Assembly (NCBI RefSeq): GCF_017591425.1
Contig: NW_024465663.1
Location: 276,150 to 340,149 of the forward strand
From: Ochotona curzoniae
Lineage: Eukaryota > Chordata > Mammalia > Lagomorpha > Ochotonidae
Direction of reading: 5' to 3'
Length of the DNA stretch: 64,000 bases
Each line of letters starts with the position of its first letter. Position 1 is the first letter of the stretch. The position numbers and the translations under genes were made by a program. This document shows positions 63,906-64,000 of this stretch, piece by piece. The notes below the pieces were generated by a model. The model made no database searches and was not told the origin of the DNA. It saw nothing but the letters and a program-made list of their open reading frames with translations.

Positions 63906-64000
63906 CTAAGAGATGTCCCGAAAACGCACTTGGGTCCTAACTCGTCCAATGCCCATTGAGCCCAGGATGATGAAATTAGCCTTGCTGAACACCCACACAA
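63906..64000 (+). repeat. Edge of window: partial diverged monomer
   Basis: This is the right part of the last, incomplete monomer (which begins at 63836). It carries AAAACGCACTTGGG and GAAATTAGCCTTGCTG, a combination not seen in the C1/C2/D series. The array clearly continues beyond base 64000, and on the left it begins exactly in phase at a monomer start, so neither array edge is in the window. Confidence 0.85.

Larger units (their letters stand above)
1..64000 (+). repeat. Satellite DNA array, ~341-bp monomer, 187 complete copies
   Basis: Every part of the window aligns to one repeat unit in one orientation. Positions of the landmark GTGCTCTGGCAGC (or a point variant) are: 260 600 940 1281 1621 1960 2302 2642 2984 3325 3668 4006 4351 4694 5034 5374 5715 6060 6400 6740 7080 7423 7763 8103 8446 8786 9126 9465 9805 10145 10488 10828 11168 11511 11850 12190 12533 12873 13213 13556 13895 14235 14578 14918 15258 15601 15940 16280 16626 16965 17305 17645 17988 18328 18668 19011 19350 19690 20025 20373 20713 21051 21390 21735 22075 22420 22764 23109 23449 23792 24132 24477 24822 25161 25500 25844 26189 26534 26879 27224 27566 27910 28250 28594 28938 29282 29626 29967 30312 30656 31000 31342 31686 32028 32369 32712 33053 33393 33733 34073 34418 34761 35107 35447 35787 36127 36472 36812 37157 37496 37839 38184 38526 38866 39206 39551 39891 40236 40575 40920 41259 41602 41948 42293 42633 42977 43321 43665 44010 44351 44695 45040 45384 45725 46065 46410 46755 47100 47441 47786 48040 48385 48729 49069 49409 49754 50100 50445 50785 51125 51469 51808 52153 52493 52838 53177 53517 53857 54202 54545 54885 55227 55569 55908 56248 56593 56938 57281 57621 57962 58304 58643 58983 59328 59668 60010 60350 60689 61029 61368 61708 62053 62393 62733 63076 63415 63755. 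Strand is arbitrary. A centromeric or pericentromeric location is inferred from the structure, not shown. Confidence 0.97.

Noticed and set aside
1..64000. Hundreds of open reading frames of 60-168 codons on both strands with very similar translations
   Set aside because: They are the same few frames of the satellite unit repeated. The unit is usually 340 bp (1 modulo 3), so frames do not continue from unit to unit; starts and stops fall at fixed places in the repeat, both strands are equally open, and linker indels change frame freely. No known domain, signal peptide or codon bias is apparent.
1..64000. CRISPR array, because of regular direct repetition
   Set aside because: The whole 340-bp unit is conserved, with no short repeat and unique spacer alternation.
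1..64000. Alpha satellite of New World primates, which also has a ~340-bp dimeric unit
   Set aside because: None of the familiar alpha-satellite blocks is present, base composition is not AT-rich, and the halves are not related.
1..64000. tRNA-derived or RNA polymerase III promoter sequence inside the monomer
   Set aside because: I find no B-box-like GGTTCGANNCC and no plausible A box at the right distance.

Overview
The whole window is one uninterrupted satellite DNA array. A unit of about 341 bp is repeated head to tail, always in the same orientation, from the first base to the last. Using one invariant landmark (GTGCTCTGGCAGC and its point variants) I counted 187 complete monomers plus a 165-bp partial one at the right edge. 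Mean spacing is 341.4 bp. All spacings lie between 335 and 348 bp except one truncated 254-bp unit. I found no protein-coding gene, RNA gene, transposon, CRISPR array or non-satellite island. The many short open frames are the same few frames of the repeat seen again and again.

This organisation (tandem units near twice a nucleosome repeat, higher-order repeats, CpG sites decaying to TpG/CpA, no intergenic DNA) is typical of a centromeric or pericentromeric satellite in an animal with methylated DNA, most likely a vertebrate and plausibly a mammal. I do not recognise the sequence. It is not alpha satellite by sequence. From memory, published mammalian centromeric families of similar unit length include pig metacentric Mc1 and Peromyscus PMsat, but only the length agrees; I cannot test sequence identity.

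Layout. (1) 1-6890: diverged single monomers with scattered pairwise relationships. (2) 6891-19500: a six-monomer higher-order unit (2045 bp) present five times, at 6891, 9956, 12001, 14046 and 17456. The middle three are directly adjacent and nearly identical; the outer ones are separated by three- and four-monomer connectors. (3) 19501-34422: mixed monomers, with a zone (about 21.4-31.7 kb) dominated by 344-345-bp units that carry an extended CCACCCCACAC linker. (4) 34423-40579: a nine-monomer unit of about 3.08 kb duplicated in tandem, almost identical. (5) 40580-54055: a second long-linker zone sharing dispersed segments with zone 3, then a diverged relict of the nine-monomer order (about 48.4-53.3 kb). 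(6) 54056-59541: an eight-monomer unit of 2735 bp duplicated in tandem. (7) 59542-61954: seven unrelated monomers. (8) 61955-63905: a third, partial copy of the eight-monomer unit. (9) A last diverged monomer at the edge.

The main point of interest is that several local higher-order repeats of different period (6, 8 and 9 monomers) coexist inside one array, and that the 6-monomer unit can be derived from a 9-monomer unit by one unequal exchange between two look-alike monomers. All comparisons were made by eye; identities are therefore described qualitatively.
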